Shown here one piece after another: positions 34,195-42,918 of a stretch of 64,000 nt of DNA (within the stretch, counting starts at the first letter, position 1; each line of letters starts with the position of its first letter). The stretch is from Bradyrhizobium sp. CB1015 (GTDB taxonomy: Bacteria; Pseudomonadota; Alphaproteobacteria; Rhizobiales; Xanthobacteraceae): positions 5,332,001 to 5,396,000 of the forward strand of contig NZ_CP104174.1 in NCBI RefSeq assembly GCF_025200925.1. The letters run 5' to 3'. The position numbers were made by a program, and so were the translations under genes. The notes below the pieces were generated by a model. That model made no database searches, was not told where the DNA came from, and worked only from the letters and a program-made list of their open reading frames with translations.

Positions 34195-36489
34195 CTACGC
34201 CGCCACGACGCGTGGGGCTTCCACCGTCGGCTGCACCGGCTTGCTCAGCATCGTCACCGCGCTGAAGCCGACGGCTCTCAGCTGCTCGCACATCTGCGTG
34301 CGCGCATCCGGTGCCATCGACGCATCGGGCACCACGACGGCGCGGGCATGCGCCGTCAACAGCTCGGCCGGGAGATCGGAGGCGCTGCCGGCGTCGATCA
34401 GCACGTGATCGTAAGCCCGCAGCAGCGCATCGATCGCGAGCGCGACGCGCGGCGATTGCAGCAGGCTGCGGTCGAAGCCGGGACGGCCGGCCATGACCAG
34501 ATGCAGCCGCGACAGCTTGTCCCGGGTGATGATCTGCGCGAACGAGGCCTCGCCCTGCATCAGCTCGGCAAGGCCCGGAGACTGCGCATCGGCGGAGACT
34601 GCGGCAATCGTCGGCGAGGACGCGGCGAGATCGACCACGACGACGCGGGCATCGCGCGCCAGGTTCCGCGCCAGCGTCAGCGTCGACAGCGTGATGGCGT
34701 CGCCGGGCGCCGTGCCGAGCACCGTGACCTTCTTGGCCGCGGCGCCCGCGGCACGCAGATCGTCGGCCAGACGTTCGATCTCGGCGAATTCGCCGATGTC
34801 CACGTCGGCCGCCATCTCCGGCTGCAGCGGCGCAGGCTCCGCCAACACCGTATCCAGCATTGGTTCGCTGGCCCTGTCGACCGCGGGCTCGATGGCCCGC
34901 TGAACGACCAGCCGCTCCTCGCGCACCGGCGCCTGCGCCGGGCTCATTGCCGCGCGCGGCGCGGTCTGGCGCAGCAGCTCGCCGGTGACGACGACACCGG
35001 ACGAGAGCAGCAGCGTCGCGATCGTCGCGATCAGCACGATCGGCAGCTTCTTCGGATAGGCCGGCGTGTTCGAGACGATGGCGCGCGAGATGATGCGGCC
35101 GTCGGTCGGCGCGGTGTCGATGGTCTCGCGGGTGTTGGCCTCGCGGTATTTGGCGAGATACGTCTCGAGCAGGTCGCGCTGCGCCTTGGCCTCCCGCTCC
35201 AGCGCGCGGAGCTGGACGTCCTGGCCGTTGGTGGAGGCCGCCTGCTTCTTGAGCTGCTCGAGGCTCACGGTCAGGCCATCGACCCGGCCGCTGGCGATTC
35301 GGGCATCGTTCTCGAGCGAGCGCGAGATCTTGGCGGCTTCGTCACGAATCTGATTGTCGAGGTCGCCGAGCTGCGCCTTCAGCTCCTTGATCCGGGGATG
35401 ATTGCCGAGCAGCGTCGAGGATTGCTCGGCGAGCTGCGCCCGCAGCGTCACCCTCTGCTCCGACAGCCGGCGCATCAATTCGGAGTTCACGACCTCGGAT
35501 GCCTCGATCGGCTTGCCGCTCTGCAGCATCTCCTTGATCAGCCGTGCCTTGGATTCCGCATCCGCCTTCATCGAACGCGCATTGTTGAGCTGGGTGTTGA
35601 CCTCGCCCATCTGCTGGTTCGACAGCGTGGTGTTGTTGGTGCCGACGAACAGGCTGGACTTGGAACGGAAGTCCTCGACCCTGGCTTCGGCGTCCGAGAC
35701 CTTCTTGCGCAAACTCTCGATCTCGCCGGCCAGCCACTGGCTCGCGTTCTTGGCTTGCTCCTGCCGCGCGCTCTGCTGCAGCACGAGATAGCCGTCGGCA
35801 ATCGAGTTGGCGACGCGTGCGGCGAGATCCGGATCGGCAGACTGGAATTCGACGACGATCACGCGCGACTTGTCGACGGCATAGGCCTGAAGGCGCTCGT
35901 AATAGGAATCGAGCACGCGCTCTTCCGGCGTCATCGCGAACGGATCGCGGCCGATGCCGATGAGCGCCGCAAGCGACTTCAGCGGCGAGATGCCCTGCAG
36001 GACGGGATCGAATTCGGGGCGCTCGGCGAGCTTGTTCTTCTTGATGATCTCGCGCGCGAGATCGCGCGACAGCACCAGCTGCACCTGGCTGGTGACGGCC
36101 TCGGCATCGAGCGCCTGGCGCTCCTCGGTGCGGTCGCTGTTCGGACGCAGGAACACGTTCTCGCGGCCGTCGATCAGGATGCGGGTTTCGGACTTGTAGC
36201 GCGGCGTGACGAGATTGACGATGGCGAGCGACGCGACGAGCGCCAGCACCGTCGGCACGACGACCCAGCCGCGCTTGCGCGCCAGGGCCGCACCGAGCGC
36301 GTGCAGATCGATGTCGCCGGCTTCGACCTGCGCCGGCTTCGCGATGACGGGCGCAGGCTTCGCTTCGATCTTGGCTTCAACCTTTTCGATCTTGGCTTCA
36401 CTCTTGGGCGCAGCTTCGCCTTTGGACTTCGCGACGGCCCGCGCGATCACAGCCTTGTCCTTGCCGGCACGCCAGAACGCTAAACGCAT
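34195..36489 (-). CDS. Wzz/ExoP-type polysaccharide co-polymerase with degenerate kinase domain
   Basis: A 764-residue inner-membrane protein of the GumC/ExoP class that controls export or chain length of exopolysaccharide. An N-terminal Ala/Lys/Pro-rich tail (about 1-60) precedes a first membrane helix (VVVPTVLALVASLAIVNLV), a Wzz domain, a long periplasmic coiled coil (about 190-450) and a second membrane helix (LPIVLIATIATLLLSSG). The cytoplasmic C-terminal domain has the shape of a BY-kinase/ParA-like ATPase, but where Walker A (GxxxGxGKT) should be it reads GTAPGDAITLS, with no lysine, and the Walker A' acidic motif is VVVDLA. There is no Tyr cluster at the C-terminus. So it probably does not bind or transfer phosphate and is a PCP with a pseudokinase module. 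It is divergent from the GT4 gene. Confidence 0.88.
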   Translation of the reverse strand: MRLAFWRAGKDKAVIARAVAKSKGEAAPKSEAKIEKVEAKIEAKPAPVIAKPAQVEAGDIDLHALGAALARKRGWVVVPTVLALVASLAIVNLVTPRYKSETRILIDGRENVFLRPNSDRTEERQALDAEAVTSQVQLVLSRDLAREIIKKNKLAERPEFDPVLQGISPLKSLAALIGIGRDPFAMTPEERVLDSYYERLQAYAVDKSRVIVVEFQSADPDLAARVANSIADGYLVLQQSARQEQAKNASQWLAGEIESLRKKVSDAEARVEDFRSKSSLFVGTNNTTLSNQQMGEVNTQLNNARSMKADAESKARLIKEMLQSGKPIEASEVVNSELMRRLSEQRVTLRAQLAEQSSTLLGNHPRIKELKAQLGDLDNQIRDEAAKISRSLENDARIASGRVDGLTVSLEQLKKQAASTNGQDVQLRALEREAKAQRDLLETYLAKYREANTRETIDTAPTDGRIISRAIVSNTPAYPKKLPIVLIATIATLLLSSGVVVTGELLRQTAPRAAMSPAQAPVREERLVVQRAIEPAVDRASEPMLDTVLAEPAPLQPEMAADVDIGEFAEIERLADDLRAAGAAAKKVTVLGTAPGDAITLSTLTLARNLARDARVVVVDLAASSPTIAAVSADAQSPGLAELMQGEASFAQIITRDKLSRLHLVMAGRPGFDRSLLQSPRVALAIDALLRAYDHVLIDAGSASDLPAELLTAHARAVVVPDASMAPDARTQMCEQLRAVGFSAVTMLSKPVQPTVEAPRVVAA

Positions 36490-36690
36490 CGAACACTCCC
36501 GCAGGGCAATGCTGCGACTCTACCTCAACCGGGGCGATTACACTCCATTAAGGTTGCCGCTGGGTTAATCGCGACGACACGCGCCTTGCGTGCGTCGACC
36601 CGTCACCGTTTGTTAACCACGAGCCCCCTTAATCCATCTCGATTATTTCGTGAGAATTGTTCGGCAGTCGCCGTCGAGCTGGTTTTGATC

Positions 36691-37824
36691 ATGTCCCCCT
36701 CTCCCGACCGGCCGCTTCGCATCCTCCACGCCGTGCGCGCACCGGTCGGCGGCATCTTCCGCCACATTCTCGACGTCGCCAACGGCCAGGTCGACCGCGG
36801 CCATCATGTCGGCATCCTCGCCGACAGCCTCACCGGCGGCGAGCGCGCCGACAAGGCGCTGACCGAGCTCGCGCCGCGCTTGAAGCTCGGCGTCCACCGC
36901 ATGGCGATCCGCCGCGAGCCGTTGCCGGACGACGTCCTGGTATGGCTCCGCATGCGGCGGCTTATCGCCGCGCTCAAGCCCGACGTGATGCACGGGCACG
37001 GCGCCAAGGCCGGGGCCTTCATCCGCATGCGGCGACGCTCGGACAAGAGGATTCGCATCTACACCCCGCATGGCGGCTCGCTGCACTATCCACTCAACAC
37101 CTTCAAGGGCGAGTTCTACGCGCGACTCGAACGCGCGCTGATGGATTCGACGGACCTGTTCCTGTTCGAGAGTGCCTTTGCGCGCGACACCTATCAGCGC
37201 ATCGTCGGCACGCCCAAGGGCGTGGTGCATTGCGTCTTCAACGGCGTGACGCCGGAGGAATTCGAGCCCGTCGTCACCGCCGAGGATGCGACCGACCTCT
37301 GCTATGTCGGCGAGTTCAGGCACATCAAGGGCGCCGACCTGCTGGTCGACGCCGTGGCGCGCCTGCACGAGGGCGGCAAGAAGGTCACGCTCACGCTCGG
37401 CGGCGACGGCGAGGAGACGGCTGCGCTGAAGGCACAGGTCGAGCGGCTCGGCCTCGCGAGCGCCATCCGCTTCATCGGTCACGTCAAGGCGCGCTACGGC
37501 TTCTCCAAAGGGCGGCTGCTGGTCGTCCCCTCGCGCGGCGATTCCATGCCTTACGTCGTGATCGAGGCTGGCGCCGCGGGCATTCCGATGATCGCCTCCA
37601 AGATCGGCGGCATCCCCGAGATCCTGGGCGCCGACAGCCCCGCGCTGTTTGCGCCCAGCGATCCCGAAGCCATGGCGGAGGCGATCGCCGCAGCGCTGGA
37701 CGATCCGCACACTACCGCGCAGCGCGCGGTCTCCTTGTGCGAGCGCATCTCGGCGCATTTCTCGCAGGCGGCGATGGTCGAAGGCGTGCTTGCCGGCTAT
37801 CGCGACGCATTTGCCAATCATTAA
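36691..37824 (+). CDS. GT4 family glycosyltransferase
   Basis: A 377-residue GT-B glycosyltransferase. The N-terminal domain starts LRILHAVRAPVGGIFRHI and the acceptor loop GGIFRH is typical. The C-terminal donor domain shows GEFRHIKGADLLVDAVARL, LGGDGEETAALKA and the ExE region VVIEAGAAGIPMIASKIGGI. It would add a sugar to the lipid-linked repeat unit. The ATG at 36691 is preceded by GAGC; the frame extends to 36586. It is followed 115 bases later by the sugar-phosphate transferase. Confidence 0.93.
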   Translation: MSPSPDRPLRILHAVRAPVGGIFRHILDVANGQVDRGHHVGILADSLTGGERADKALTELAPRLKLGVHRMAIRREPLPDDVLVWLRMRRLIAALKPDVMHGHGAKAGAFIRMRRRSDKRIRIYTPHGGSLHYPLNTFKGEFYARLERALMDSTDLFLFESAFARDTYQRIVGTPKGVVHCVFNGVTPEEFEPVVTAEDATDLCYVGEFRHIKGADLLVDAVARLHEGGKKVTLTLGGDGEETAALKAQVERLGLASAIRFIGHVKARYGFSKGRLLVVPSRGDSMPYVVIEAGAAGIPMIASKIGGIPEILGADSPALFAPSDPEAMAEAIAAALDDPHTTAQRAVSLCERISAHFSQAAMVEGVLAGYRDAFANH

Positions 37825-37939
37825 CCATCCTTAAGGCAGCTTTAGAAAATCTTCCGATTTGTTCGATAATCGAACCGCCAGGGGATGCTTGCCCGGGCGC
37901 AAGGCCGTGCCGCGGGTTTTGGAATGGACGTGGACGCCC

Positions 37940-39490
37940 GTGGAACCGCTCAACGCACGCTCGATGTTCGATGCCGCGGCCAGCGCTGCGGCAAAGCCGG
38001 CTGACCAGCCCTTTGTGGAGCGCCGCCGCCGGCTCTCGCCTGCGGCGCTCGAAGTCGTCAACCAAAAGGTCGCCCGCGCCTATTCGCCGATCGTGATCGC
38101 CGGTTTCGTGCGCCTGGCTGATTTCGCGCTGCTGAGCCTCGTCGGTGTCGCAGTCTATCTCGGCTATGTCATGCCGCTGGCTGAGGCGTTCAGCTGGATC
38201 TATCCAGCCGAGGTCATCGCCGTCGCCATCGCCGCCGTGGTCTGCTTCCAGGCCGCCGACATCTACCAGGTGCAGCTGTTCCGTGGTCAGCTCCGGCAGA
38301 TGACGCGGATGATCTCGTCCTGGTCGTTTGTCTTCCTGCTCTTCATCGGCATCTCCTTTTTCGCCAAATACGGCAGCGAAATTTCGCGGCTGTGGCTGGC
38401 CGCCTTCTACTTCCTCGGGCTCGCCGCTCTGATGGCCGAGCGACTTGTGCTGCGCTCGCTGGTCCGCGGCTGGGCGCGCCAGGGCCGGCTCGACCGCCGC
38501 ACCGTCATCGTCGGCTCCGACAGCAACGGCGAGCAACTGGTCGAGGCGCTGAAGGCGCAGGAGGATTCCGACATCCACGTGCTCGGCGTGTTCGACGACC
38601 GCAACGACAGCCGCGCGCTCGACACCTGCGCCGGCGCGCGCAAGCTCGGCAAGGTCGACGACATCGTCGAATTCGCCCGCCGCACCCGCGTCGACCTCGT
38701 GCTGTTCGCGCTGCAGATCTCGGCGGAGACCCGCATCCTGGAGATGCTGAAGAAGCTCTGGGTGCTGCCGGTCGACATCCGCCTCTCCGCGCACACCAAC
38801 AAGCTGCGCTTCCGTCCCCGCTCCTATTCCTATCTCGGCGAGGTGCCGACGCTCGACGTGTTCGAGGCGCCGATCACCGACTGGGACCTGGTGATGAAAT
38901 GGCTGTTCGACCGTATCGTCGGCAGCCTCGCGTTGCTCGCAGCGCTGCCGGTGATGGGACTGGTTGCGCTCGCCGTCAAGCTCGACAGCCCCGGCCCGGT
39001 GCTGTTCCGACAGAAGCGCTTCGGCTTCAACAACGAGCGCATCGACGTCTACAAGTTCCGTTCGATGTACCACCACCAGGCCGACCCCACCGCCTCGAAG
39101 GTCGTGACCAAGAACGATCCGCGCGTCACCCGCGTCGGCCGCTTCATCCGCAAGACCAGCCTGGACGAGCTGCCGCAGCTCTTCAACGTGGTGTTTTCAG
39201 GCAATCTCTCGCTGGTCGGCCCGCGCCCGCATGCGGTGCAGGGCAAGCTCCAGAGCCGGCTGTTCGACGAAGCCGTGGACGGCTATTTCGCCCGCCACCG
39301 CGTCAAGCCGGGCATCACCGGCTGGGCCCAGGTCAACGGCTGGCGCGGCGAGATCGACAACGAAGAGAAGATCCAGAAGCGCGTCGAGTTCGACCTCTAT
39401 TACATCGAGAACTGGTCGGTGCTGTTCGACCTCGTCATTCTCCTGAAGACGCCGATCTCGCTGCTGACCAAGAACGAGAACGCGTATTGA
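37940..39490 (+). CDS. Undecaprenyl-phosphate sugar phosphotransferase (initiating transferase, WcaJ/PssY type)
   Basis: A 516-residue polyisoprenyl-phosphate hexose-1-phosphate transferase that starts repeat-unit synthesis. Four N-terminal membrane helices (about 40-150) lead to a CoA-binding-like middle domain ([19 protein letters not shown]) and a C-terminal catalytic domain (about 330-516) with [32 protein letters not shown] and [12 protein letters not shown]. Starts at TTG 37859 and TTG 37919 are also in frame; I prefer GTG 37940 (MEPLNARSM) since the upstream residues look non-coding, but the choice is not firm. The donor sugar (glucose or galactose) cannot be told. Confidence 0.93.
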   Translation: MEPLNARSMFDAAASAAAKPADQPFVERRRRLSPAALEVVNQKVARAYSPIVIAGFVRLADFALLSLVGVAVYLGYVMPLAEAFSWIYPAEVIAVAIAAVVCFQAADIYQVQLFRGQLRQMTRMISSWSFVFLLFIGISFFAKYGSEISRLWLAAFYFLGLAALMAERLVLRSLVRGWARQGRLDRRTVIVGSDSNGEQLVEALKAQEDSDIHVLGVFDDRNDSRALDTCAGARKLGKVDDIVEFARRTRVDLVLFALQISAETRILEMLKKLWVLPVDIRLSAHTNKLRFRPRSYSYLGEVPTLDVFEAPITDWDLVMKWLFDRIVGSLALLAALPVMGLVALAVKLDSPGPVLFRQKRFGFNNERIDVYKFRSMYHHQADPTASKVVTKNDPRVTRVGRFIRKTSLDELPQLFNVVFSGNLSLVGPRPHAVQGKLQSRLFDEAVDGYFARHRVKPGITGWAQVNGWRGEIDNEEKIQKRVEFDLYYIENWSVLFDLVILLKTPISLLTKNENAY

Positions 39491-39503
39491 GTTGATTTTC
39501 TCT

Positions 39504-39606
39504 GTCATGCCCCGCCTTGTGCGCAGTTGCGCACTGGGGCGGGGCATCCAGTACGCCGCAGCGGCAGCTGTCTTGCGCAATGACCGCCGCGGAGTACTGG
39601 ATCGCC
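39504..39606. repeat. Nested palindromic repeat, copy A
   Basis: ATGCCCCGCC / GGCGGGGCAT and GTGCGCA / TGCGCAC form an inner hairpin; CCAGTAC and GTACTGG pair around it. The sequence is very similar to 42822-42917. It follows the transferase gene stop and may also end its transcript. Confidence 0.8.
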
Positions 39607-39661
39607 CGGTCAAGCCGGACGATGACGACGTTGTGTGGCGTGCGAGTAGCGTGAGCGTGTG

Positions 39662-40906
39662 ATGGCGTATGCGGCAACAGCCGGTGGAGTGAACGTAGCC
39701 GCAACGGACGCGCCCGGCGTGCTGGCGCTGCAGCGCGCGATGGTGTGGCTGGTCGGCGCCTCTGGCGCCATCGTCTTCATCGAGCCGAGCCCCTACGAGA
39801 TCGCGACGCTGCTCGCGACCGTCACCTTTTTCGCCACCGGCCTGCGCCTGCGGCTCGTGCTGATGCCGCTGCTGTTGATGCTGATCCTGCTCAATGTCGG
39901 CTACACCATCAGCGCGATCCCGCTGTTCGAGCAGACGGAGGTGGTGAGCTGGATCGCGACCTCCTGGTACATGGCGGTGACGGTGGTGTTCTTCGCCATG
40001 GTCATCTCCGAGGACACCGAGGCCCGGCTCGACATGCTCCGCCGCGGCCTCGTGGTCGGGGCGATGATAGCCTCGCTGCTGGCGATCGCCGGCTACTTCC
40101 ACCTGGTTCCCGGCGGCAACGACCTCTTGACGCTTTACGGCCGCGCGCGCGGCACGTTCAAGGACCCGAACGTGCTCGGCGCCTTCCTGATCCTGCCGGC
40201 GCTGTTCGCGCTTCAGAGCGTGGTCTCCGACAAATTGGCCAAGGCGTTCCGCAACGTCATCGCCTTCGGCATCATGTCGCTGGCGATCCTGCTCGCCTTC
40301 TCGCGCGCCGCCTGGGGCGGCCTGGTGCTGACCTCCGCCTTCATGCTGGCGCTGATGGTGCTGACCAGCCGCACCAACGCGCAGCGCTCGCGCATCGTCA
40401 TCATGGCAATCGTCGCCGCGGTGCTTGGCCTCGCGTTGATCACCGTGCTGCTGTCGTTAGATGCCACCGCCGAGATGTTCAAACAGCGCGCGAGCTTCGA
40501 CCAGAGCTATGACGAGGGCCGCTTCGGCCGCTTCGGCCGCCACATCCTCGGTGCGGAGATGGCGCTCGACCTGCCGTTCGGCATTGGTCCCCTGCAATTC
40601 CACCGCTACTTCCCCGAGGACACCCACAACTCCTACCTCAACGCCTTCATGTCCGGCGGCTGGCTCTCCGGCGTGTGCTATCCCGCGCTGGTCTTCACCA
40701 CCGTCATCATCGGTTTCCGCCACATCTTCATCCGTGTGCCGTGGCAGCGCGCCTACCTCGCGGTCTTTTCCGCCTTCCTCGGCACCGTCGGCGAAAGCTT
40801 CGTCATCGACACCGACCACTGGCGGCACTTCTGGATGATGCTGGGCGCTGTGTGGGGCATGATCGCAGCCGCCCAGGCCGACAAGACTAAAGCGCGATGC
40901 GATTAG
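39662..40906 (+). CDS. Wzy-like O-antigen/exopolysaccharide polymerase or ligase
   Basis: A 414-residue protein with about eleven membrane helices. The O-antigen ligase/Wzy signature region appears as ARGTFKDPNVLGAFLILPAL (about 165), and the large periplasmic loop holds the conserved ETAHNSYL-like EDTHNSYLNAFMSGGW (about 320). It would join repeat units on undecaprenyl diphosphate. It is the last gene of the exopolysaccharide cluster and a structured repeat follows it. Confidence 0.88.
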   Translation: MAYAATAGGVNVAATDAPGVLALQRAMVWLVGASGAIVFIEPSPYEIATLLATVTFFATGLRLRLVLMPLLLMLILLNVGYTISAIPLFEQTEVVSWIATSWYMAVTVVFFAMVISEDTEARLDMLRRGLVVGAMIASLLAIAGYFHLVPGGNDLLTLYGRARGTFKDPNVLGAFLILPALFALQSVVSDKLAKAFRNVIAFGIMSLAILLAFSRAAWGGLVLTSAFMLALMVLTSRTNAQRSRIVIMAIVAAVLGLALITVLLSLDATAEMFKQRASFDQSYDEGRFGRFGRHILGAEMALDLPFGIGPLQFHRYFPEDTHNSYLNAFMSGGWLSGVCYPALVFTTVIIGFRHIFIRVPWQRAYLAVFSAFLGTVGESFVIDTDHWRHFWMMLGAVWGMIAAAQADKTKARCD

Positions 40907-40990
40907 GATGAATCGTCATCGCGCTTTAGGTTGTTGTTTGAGCATGATCTTTTCGGAAAACCGCTACGCACTTTTCCGGATCATGCTCTA
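40888..40990. repeat. Dispersed palindromic repeat / terminator between convergent genes
   Basis: AAAGCGCGATG and CATCGCGCTTT form a hairpin around GATTAGGATGAATC (itself palindromic), followed by GAGCATGATC...GATCATGCTC, a second inverted pair. I recognise the sequence type as a common dispersed repeat of Bradyrhizobium. It overlaps the stop of the polymerase gene. Confidence 0.75.
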
Positions 40991-41515
40991 GGACCGGCGA
41001 GGACGCTTCTTCAGCTTGAGCTCGGGCCGCTTCTCCGGGGGCGTATCGAGCAACCCCTTCAGCGCCTCGGTTGCCGCCAGCACACCCTTGTAAGCCTCAT
41101 TGGCAAAGCGCAGCAGCAAGCGCAGCTCCTCGTCGGAATAGGCGCCAAAGACCTTCTCCATCGCCTGCTGCATCGGCACGTAGAATTGTCCGAGCTTTGC
41201 GATCGCCTCGGGCACGACCGCGATGAACACCTTGCGACGGTCCTTCTCGTCGCGCTCGCGGCGCACGAGGCCAGCCTTCTCGAGCCGGTCGACCACGCCG
41301 GTGATCGCACCGGTCGTCAGGCCCGTTACCTCGGCGAGCCTCCCTGCGGTGACGCGGCCCTCGAGATACAGGATGTCCATGCATTCGAGGTCGGAATTGG
41401 CAATTCCGGCAACGTTGGCGACGGTCTGGCCGTAGAGCACGCCCTGCGCCGACGACCTGCGCATCGCGTCCTCGAGCTCCAGCAACAGCGCCGCGCGCGC
41501 CTTCGTCCTTGACAA
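40988..41515 (-). CDS. MarR family transcriptional regulator
   Basis: A 175-residue winged-helix repressor. The recognition region is LAEVTGLTTGAITGVVDRLE and the wing VRRERDEKDRRKVFI (about 75-105). The C-terminal tail is Lys/Arg-rich (ELKLKKRPRRS). It is divergent from an FAD monooxygenase gene and the intergenic palindrome at 41542-41562 is its probable operator, so it likely controls both itself and the monooxygenase, released by an aromatic ligand. Confidence 0.9.
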   Translation of the reverse strand: MSRTKARAALLLELEDAMRRSSAQGVLYGQTVANVAGIANSDLECMDILYLEGRVTAGRLAEVTGLTTGAITGVVDRLEKAGLVRRERDEKDRRKVFIAVVPEAIAKLGQFYVPMQQAMEKVFGAYSDEELRLLLRFANEAYKGVLAATEALKGLLDTPPEKRPELKLKKRPRRS

Positions 41516-41541
41516 GACCGGCCCCTTATCTTAGTTGATAT

Positions 41542-41562
41542 ATATCTTAGTCACTAAGATAT
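41542..41562. promoter_or_regulatory. Probable MarR operator
   Basis: ATATCTTAG-tca-CTAAGATAT is a perfect 9-bp inverted repeat with a three-base centre, the typical MarR site geometry. A further half-site TTATCTTAG lies at 41527-41535. The position between the divergent regulator and monooxygenase genes fits. Confidence 0.75.
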
Positions 41563-41611
41563 TTAGCGACCGTATTTTCTCCTAGCACCACGCAAACGTC
41601 GGGAGCAAGCC

Positions 41612-42808
41612 ATGGCCCACCGTCCCCGCAAGGCGCTGATCATCGGCGCCGGCATCGCCGGACCCGTCGCCGCGATCCTGCTGCGCCGCGCCGGCATCGA
41701 ATCCGCGATCTACGAGGCGTGGCCCTATTCGAAAGGTATCGGCGGCGGCCTGCAGATCGCACCGAACGGCATGCATGTCCTGGACGAGATCGGGCTCGCG
41801 GGCAAGCTGATCAGCCGCGGCTCGGTCGCGGAAGCCTTCGACTTCTATTCGCAGGGCGGCGAGAAGCTCGGCTCGATCAACCGCGACCTGGCGCGGCGCT
41901 TCGGCCAGCCCGCCGTCAACATCGCCCGCGCCACGCTGAACGAGATCCTGGTCGACAAGGCCTGGTGCGCCTGCGTCTCGCTCTATTTCGAGAAGCGCCT
42001 GATCAAGGTCGAGGATCGCGGCGACCAGCCGATCATCGCCTACTTCGCCGACGGCACCACCGCCGAAGGCGACTTCCTGATCGGCGCCGACGGCGTCCAC
42101 TCGGTGGTGCGCCGCCAAGTCGTGCCTGACGGCCCGCAGCCGTTCGACACCGGCCTGATCGGCTTCGGCGGCTTCGTGCCGCACGCTGTGCTCGACGGCA
42201 GATCCATCGGCCAGCACGTCGAAACGACCTTCGGCCAGAGCGGCTTCTTCGGCTACGGCTATTGCAGCCCCGATCCGAATGACGGCGTGATGTGGTGGAG
42301 CACCCAGCCCGCACATGGAATGGACGCGGCAATGTTCCGCGCGCTCGACCATGCGACGCTGAAGCAGCATCTGCGCAGCTTCCATCACGGCTGGCATGAT
42401 CCGATTCCCGCCATCATCGAAGCGGCCGAGAACATCGTGGTCACCGACACGCTGGACGTCGCGACCCTGCCGACCTGGTCGCGCAAGCGTTCGCTCTTGA
42501 TCGGCGATGCCGCGCACGCAACCAGCCCCCATGCCGGCCAGGGCGCCTCGCTGGCGCTGGAAGACGCGATGCGGCTCGCGCGGCTGATGCGGGAGGGACA
42601 GGAGCTCGGCGCCACCTTCCAGGCCTTCGAAGCCGAGCGCCGCCCGCGCACCGAGAAGATCGTTGCCATCGCCCGCCGCAACGGCAACAACAAGCGCGAG
42701 TTCAGCGCCACCGGCGCCTGGATGCGCAATCAGATGCTGAAATGGCTGCTGCCGCTGGGCGCAAAAGGCATGGACTTCATGTACGCGTATGACGCAAGGG
42801 CGGCGTAG
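41612..42808 (+). CDS. FAD-dependent monooxygenase (aromatic hydroxylase-like)
   Basis: A 398-residue group A flavoprotein monooxygenase. The FAD-binding GxGxxG is ALIIGAGIAGPVAAILLRR (about 8-26), and the second FAD motif is LLIGDAAHATSPHAGQGASL (about 295), with DFLIGADGVHSVVRR in between. The substrate is probably an aromatic compound hydroxylated with NAD(P)H and O2. It appears to be the target of the divergent MarR repressor. Confidence 0.9.
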   Translation: MAHRPRKALIIGAGIAGPVAAILLRRAGIESAIYEAWPYSKGIGGGLQIAPNGMHVLDEIGLAGKLISRGSVAEAFDFYSQGGEKLGSINRDLARRFGQPAVNIARATLNEILVDKAWCACVSLYFEKRLIKVEDRGDQPIIAYFADGTTAEGDFLIGADGVHSVVRRQVVPDGPQPFDTGLIGFGGFVPHAVLDGRSIGQHVETTFGQSGFFGYGYCSPDPNDGVMWWSTQPAHGMDAAMFRALDHATLKQHLRSFHHGWHDPIPAIIEAAENIVVTDTLDVATLPTWSRKRSLLIGDAAHATSPHAGQGASLALEDAMRLARLMREGQELGATFQAFEAERRPRTEKIVAIARRNGNNKREFSATGAWMRNQMLKWLLPLGAKGMDFMYAYDARAA

Positions 42809-42821
42809 CCACAATCTCGAC

Positions 42822-42917
42822 GTCATCGCCCGCCTTGTGCGCAATTGCGCACTGGGGCGGGCGATCCAGTACGCCGCGGCGGCTCGCTTCTAGCCGCGCT
42901 GCCTCGGAGTACTGGAT
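42822..42917. repeat. Nested palindromic repeat, copy B
   Basis: ATCGCCCGCC / GGCGGGCGAT, GTGCGCA / TGCGCAC and CCAGTAC / GTACTGG pair as in copy A at 39504-39606. It lies between convergent genes. Confidence 0.8.
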
Positions 42918-42918
42918 C

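Noticed and set aside
34153..36483. 776-codon frame antisense to the Wzz/ExoP gene
   Set aside because: Shadow of a coding strand with clear domains; no recognisable protein motif.
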